From: Candidatus Yonathbacteria bacterium RIFCSPHIGHO2_01_FULL_51_10 | GTDB lineage: Bacteria; Patescibacteriota; Minisyncoccia; Phycocordibacterales; UBA1539_B | Length of the DNA: 9,954 bases | Direction: 5' to 3' | Assembly: GCA_001823505.1 (NCBI GenBank) | Contig: MHUS01000011.1 | Location: forward strand, 15,190 to 25,143 | Part shown: one piece after another, positions 6,409 to 9,954 of the stretch | How positions within the stretch are numbered: position 1 is the first letter of the stretch | How the letters are laid out: each line of letters opens with the position of its first letter | Notes under the pieces: generated by a model | What the model was told of the DNA's origin: nothing | Databases searched by the model: none | Seen by the model: the letters and a program-made list of their open reading frames with translations, nothing else | Made by a program: the position numbers and the translations under genes

Positions 6409-8034
6409 CTAGGGGGTTTGTGTGAGGGAGAGCAGCACCTTGAATGTCCCCTCACCGCGCGTAACGAGGAGGATGTTGTTGTCAGTGACCCCATACACGA
6501 GAGCTTTTTCTCCGATGCCAACGCGACGGACTGCGACACCCCCAATGGTAGTATCGGAGAAAATTGCCGGATAGATCGTATTCACCAGAAGAAGTGGCGC
6601 GAGGTCGGTCCCCATGCGAGGCTCCCAAGAGAGAAGCCCGCTCAGCGCCCGGTCGTGGTCATTGATGCCGAAGATAAGGAACCCGTTGTTTCCTTCAATA
6701 GACCCGTATGCCCCTGAGGCAAAACGATCTCCCAGTGACCGCGTAAAGCTCCCGGGAGCAGATCGCGCCACGCGATCCAAGAATTCTTCAGCACGCAGAG
6801 CACGCGTCATATTTGCTCCGGTCACGTCTTTTTCGGTGATGGTTGGGGTTATGGCGCGGATCGCTTGATTCGCGAGAGGCTCTTGTTCCGCGGAGCGATA
6901 GGCGGTAAAGAGGGCGTTGTCAGGAAGCGAGGTGGCATCAATCGCAACGGTCTCTGTCGCTGAAATAAAAGGGGTGGACTGCAGGTCGCCGCTCGGGTTT
7001 GTCTTGGATTGATAATTTTTGAACCATAGGTACCCACCTCCACCGACACTGCCAAGAAGCAAGATAACCGCAATGACGGCGATACCAACACGCAGTGTGT
7101 TCTGTGGGGGTGTTGTCTGAATGACCGCAGAACCGTATGTGGGTGCCTCATGGGTGACGATCGGGCCGGTGTAGGGCTTTGGTTTGAGTGCTTCTGCGGC
7201 GGCGAATTCCCGAGCTACTTTTTCTTGTTGCTCGGCAGCGCGCTCCCCGGCGGTTTCACCCGGCATTGCCCACGAAGGCAGAGCTCCTCCTCCCAAGAAA
7301 CGGGGAGATGCAACAGCGTGCTCTTCTAAAAATCGAACACGAGGATCGAGCGGGGGCAGAGACGGCGGATGTTCCAAAGGTGGCGGCGGTGCAACGGGTT
7401 TTGGCGGCGCGGGCGGCGGCACCTGTTTTGCAACGGGCGGCGGTGTTGGAGCGGCGGTTTCTTTATGGGGAAGTGCCACCGGCGCGGACTGAGGAGCTTC
7501 TCGTTTATGGGAAAGAAGTTGTTCAAAGAATAGGCGCTTGCCTCCGGTTTGCGCACTCGGAATTTTTGCGACAGGCGGTTGCGCGGCGACAGGTGTGGGT
7601 GGTACCGGATCCTGTGTCTGCACGGGTGGTTTTGGCGGCGCTGTTTGTTTAACAGGAGGTGGCGGCGGTGCTTGTTTCACGACAGGGGCAGAAGGTTGCA
7701 CGGGAGGGAGGGGTGGTGCAACAGGACGAGGAGGAGCGACAGCCGGGCGTGGCGGTGGTACCGATGCCGTCCTCTGCGGTTGCGGCGGTTGCGCCGCGCG
7801 GCGCACAGAGTCTGCTGAACCGCTTCGCTTGATCGCTTCGGCGAGGTCGTCTTTATAGGTACGCAAAGGACGAATGGCAACATGGCCACCCTGTGGTGTC
7901 GGCATCGTGTTTGATGTCGGCTGCAGCGCGGGCGTGGGAGGAACGACAGGAGAAGCTCCGCTACTCTTTTGAGGAACGGGCGGAAGCGTAGTGTTGTTAC
8001 GCGGGATCGTTTGGTTGTTTGTCGAGAGTGCCAT
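6409..8034 (-). CDS. Proline-rich single-pass membrane protein (541 aa), CPR type
   Basis: I recognise the layout from Parcubacteria proteins but know no function. Residues about 18-228 are very rich in Pro, Ala, Val and Gln (PPPRPAVAPPRPVAPP and similar), interrupted by two ordered islands: RTYKDDLAEAIKR (58-70) and GKRLFFEQLLSHKRE (165-179). A charged helix (about 260-285) precedes one membrane segment, LRVGIAVIAVILLLG (about 314-338). With no signal peptide, the Pro-rich part is probably cytoplasmic and the C-terminal ~200 residues outside. The outer domain begins with FISATETVAIDATSLPDNAL, contains RSLGDRFASGAYG and ends with NNILLVTRGEGTFKVLLSL; it looks folded. The start is the ATG at 8034 with a weak AAAGAG 8 nt upstream; a TTG at 8070 would only lengthen the overlap. 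The gene overlaps the 3' end of pnp by 38 bp in another frame, suggesting translational coupling. It may tether cytoplasmic partners to the envelope. Confidence 0.85.
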   Translation of the reverse strand: MALSTNNQTIPRNNTTLPPVPQKSSGASPVVPPTPALQPTSNTMPTPQGGHVAIRPLRTYKDDLAEAIKRSGSADSVRRAAQPPQPQRTASVPPPRPAVAPPRPVAPPLPPVQPSAPVVKQAPPPPPVKQTAPPKPPVQTQDPVPPTPVAAQPPVAKIPSAQTGGKRLFFEQLLSHKREAPQSAPVALPHKETAAPTPPPVAKQVPPPAPPKPVAPPPPLEHPPSLPPLDPRVRFLEEHAVASPRFLGGGALPSWAMPGETAGERAAEQQEKVAREFAAAEALKPKPYTGPIVTHEAPTYGSAVIQTTPPQNTLRVGIAVIAVILLLGSVGGGGYLWFKNYQSKTNPSGDLQSTPFISATETVAIDATSLPDNALFTAYRSAEQEPLANQAIRAITPTITEKDVTGANMTRALRAEEFLDRVARSAPGSFTRSLGDRFASGAYGSIEGNNGFLIFGINDHDRALSGLLSWEPRMGTDLAPLLLVNTIYPAIFSDTTIGGVAVRRVGIGEKALVYGVTDNNILLVTRGEGTFKVLLSLTQTP

Positions 8035-9954
8035 TCGTGTGCTCTTTGACAAACCCTTTCTTTTCGGCAAAAGTCGGGTCTGCCATTTTTATGGAAAGTC
8101 CGATACGGTCGCGCTCTCGGTCGATCTCTTTGACGATAACGGGAACGATGTCTCCCTCGTGGAGATTTGTTCCTATTGCGTCGATCCTAAAAGGTGCGAT
8201 CTCGGAAATGTGAACGAGTCCTTCTGATGACGGCGTGAGACGAACCAATACTCCGAAGTCAAAAATCTTGGTGATCGATCCTTCGTGTCGTTCGCCCACA
8301 GTACACAGGTGGGTCATCGCAATAAGTATATCACGAGCGCGCTCCGCAGAGCCATTGATACCTGTGAGAAACACCGTACCGTCTTCTTCTATGTCGATCT
8401 GTGCACCCGTTTCTTCTTTTACTTTGTTGATGGTCTTCCCGCCGGGTCCGATCACAAGACCGATCTGGTCCTTGCCGATCTTTAGGACGATGATCTTTGG
8501 CGCAGAGGGGGCAACATCAGGGCGCGGCGCGGGAATTGCTTGCGTGATGGTATCTAAAATCTGAAGGCGTGCCTTTTTTGCGGCAGTGAGCGCTTCGGCA
8601 AGGACTGAGAGCGGAACACCATCAACTTTAATATCAAGTTGAATTGCGGTGATGCCGTTTGCGGTGCCTGCGACCTTGAAGTCCATATCCCCATGGTGGT
8701 CCTCAGGCCCTTGGATATCGGTCAGTATCTTGTACGGTCGGTCTTCCATTCGGCCCGAGGCCGATCCGCCATGGGCGGACATAAGCCCCATGGCGATGCC
8801 CGCAACGGGTGCTTTGATCGGTACGCCCGCATCCATGAGGGCCAATGTCCCCGCGCAGACGGAGGCCATTGAGGTTGAGCCGTTTGAAGACATTGACTCA
8901 GAGACAACACGGATGGTGTACGGGAATGTTTCTTGTGGTGGGAGCACCTGCGCAAGTGCCTTCTCCGCGAGCGCGCCGTGTCCGACCGAGCGGCGATTGA
9001 TGTTGATACGTCCCGTTTCACCGGAGGAGTACGGAGGGAAGTTGTAATGGTGCAGGAAACGCTTCTTTCCTCTCGTCTCCATCCCGTCGAGTATCTGGCA
9101 GTCCCTCGGTCCCCCCAAGGTCACTACAGAAAGGACATGCGTCTGCCCGCGGTAAAAAATTCCCGATCCATGAAGAATATTGGAAAGCCCTCCCGCCTGC
9201 GCGTAGAGTGCGCGCACTTCATCAAATGCGCGACCATCAGCGCGGCGGTCGCGCTCGATCGCTTCAGTATGCAGTATCTCGTTTACCGCATACTCGAAAT
9301 GTTCTTCGGCAAGCTCTGCGTCATCTTCGTCGAATGCGTCATTAAAGAGCATCATCCAACGATCTTTGAGTTCATTTATTTTCGTATTGCCGGCGCCGTA
9401 AAAGACCACCTGGTCAAGTTCCGGCGCGATGCCGCGGGTGAAGATCCTTTTCGCCTCGTCGCCGAGCTCCTTTTTTGTAATGGCGCGTTTTTCTACTCCC
9501 ATTGCCGCGACGAGTTCTTTTTGGAATGCTTGGATCTTCTCAATTTCTTCCGATGCGCGGCTGAGCGCTTTCACCATGAGATCCTCGGGGACCTCTTTCC
9601 CTTCGGCCTCGATCATATTGATGCTCCCGTCCTTGCCGCATGCGATGATTTCAAATTCAAAATCCGTATGCGTGCGAAACGCGTAGTCGGGGTTGACCAC
9701 AAGGTCGTCGTTTCCAATATGTTTGCCGATACGCACCGATGACACGGGGCCACTCCAGGGGATATCGGAGGTGGCAAGGGCGATCGATGCCGCGTTGACC
9801 GCGAGCACGTCCGGATCGTCTTGCCCTAGAGAGAGGACGGTGAGAATCACCTGGACATCATGGCGAATGTGCTGAGGGAAAAGCGGACGGATGGTGCGGT
9901 CAACGATTCTTCCCGCAAGGATCGCTTCGTCCGACGGCTTTGTTTCTCGGCGGA
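7997..9954 (-). CDS. pnp: Polyribonucleotide nucleotidyltransferase (PNPase), 5'-truncated by the window
   Basis: PNPase is a trimeric 3'-to-5' phosphorolytic exoribonuclease of mRNA decay. The frame is open to the window edge (first full codon 9952-9950) and reads RRETKPSDEAILAGRIVDR, matching the family after about residue 75-80, so the N-terminus and start lie outside. The visible 651 residues include the rest of RNase PH domain 1 (SLGQDDPDVLAVNAASIALA, then DIPWSGPV), the helical linker (about 110-235), RNase PH domain 2 (DGRAFDEVRAL; HHYNFPPYSSGETGR; RRSVGHG; SNGSTSMASVCAG), the KH domain (IGPGGKTINKVKEETGAQID, about 500-520) and the S1 domain (HEGSITKIFDFGVLV to DRIGLSIK, about 555-622), then a short tail. 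Aspartates in GPEDHHGDMDF correspond to the E. coli metal-binding pair Asp486/Asp492. Minor differences are RGQTH for RGETQ and about nine extra residues (GGSASGRMED) before YKILTDIQG. Its end overlaps the next gene by 38 bp. Confidence 0.97.
   Translation of the reverse strand, partial: RRETKPSDEAILAGRIVDRTIRPLFPQHIRHDVQVILTVLSLGQDDPDVLAVNAASIALATSDIPWSGPVSSVRIGKHIGNDDLVVNPDYAFRTHTDFEFEIIACGKDGSINMIEAEGKEVPEDLMVKALSRASEEIEKIQAFQKELVAAMGVEKRAITKKELGDEAKRIFTRGIAPELDQVVFYGAGNTKINELKDRWMMLFNDAFDEDDAELAEEHFEYAVNEILHTEAIERDRRADGRAFDEVRALYAQAGGLSNILHGSGIFYRGQTHVLSVVTLGGPRDCQILDGMETRGKKRFLHHYNFPPYSSGETGRININRRSVGHGALAEKALAQVLPPQETFPYTIRVVSESMSSNGSTSMASVCAGTLALMDAGVPIKAPVAGIAMGLMSAHGGSASGRMEDRPYKILTDIQGPEDHHGDMDFKVAGTANGITAIQLDIKVDGVPLSVLAEALTAAKKARLQILDTITQAIPAPRPDVAPSAPKIIVLKIGKDQIGLVIGPGGKTINKVKEETGAQIDIEEDGTVFLTGINGSAERARDILIAMTHLCTVGERHEGSITKIFDFGVLVRLTPSSEGLVHISEIAPFRIDAIGTNLHEGDIVPVIVKEIDRERDRIGLSIKMADPTFAEKKGFVKEHTNGTLDKQPNDPA

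Noticed and set aside
6404..6414. Terminator between the proline-rich gene and the DksA-like gene (CCCT-GCT-AGGG)
   Set aside because: The stem is only 4 bp and no T-run follows in the minus direction, so read-through from pnp remains likely.
7184..7858. Gly-rich plus-strand open frames antisense to the proline-rich gene
   Set aside because: The Gly and Cys runs are the complement of proline codons in the real gene.
8933..9742. Plus-strand open frame of 269 codons inside pnp
   Set aside because: It is fully antisense to highly conserved PNPase domains; its length is explained by codon bias of the true gene.

Overview
The window most likely comes from a Candidate Phyla Radiation (Patescibacteria) bacterium, probably a Parcubacteria-type lineage with about 50% GC. 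I infer this from the gene styles: a proline-rich one-pass membrane protein next to pnp, a large membrane protein with a LysM-like segment, an M23 peptidase with two LysM domains, and a short DksA-like protein. These resemble proteins I know from CPR genomes, but I could not run a search. No rRNA, tRNA, CRISPR, transposase or phage gene is visible.

Layout, right to left on the minus strand: the window opens inside pnp (polynucleotide phosphorylase; its N-terminus lies beyond base 9954). Its end overlaps by 38 bp the start of a 541-residue proline-rich membrane protein. Next come a 118-residue TraR/DksA-type zinc-finger protein, with its own candidate extended -10 promoter, and a ComM/YifB AAA+ ATPase. 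This series ends at a strong bidirectional terminator hairpin (4424-4460) shared with the convergent plus-strand M23 peptidase gene (3374-4390).

A 393-bp intergenic region (2981-3373) separates the peptidase gene from a divergent minus-strand pair: an 862-residue membrane protein with a LysM-like segment and a 97-residue acidic protein. The pair ends in a 21-bp perfect hairpin (12-56). The intergenic region carries an almost ideal sigma-70 promoter for the minus-strand pair (TTGACA, 18 bp, TGG-TATAAT), a perfect DnaA-box 9-mer 18 bp upstream of the -35, and several foldable GC-rich segments.

Functional reading: the right half looks like a housekeeping cluster for RNA turnover (pnp), transcription control (DksA-like) and handling of incoming DNA (ComM), with an unknown membrane protein in it. 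The left half looks like a cell-envelope module, in which an exported wall hydrolase and a LysM-bearing membrane protein are transcribed divergently. No clearly new defence or mobile system is visible. The most interesting unknowns are the two large membrane proteins, the possible leaderless transcript of the DksA-like gene, and the shifted or replaced zinc ligands in two proteins.
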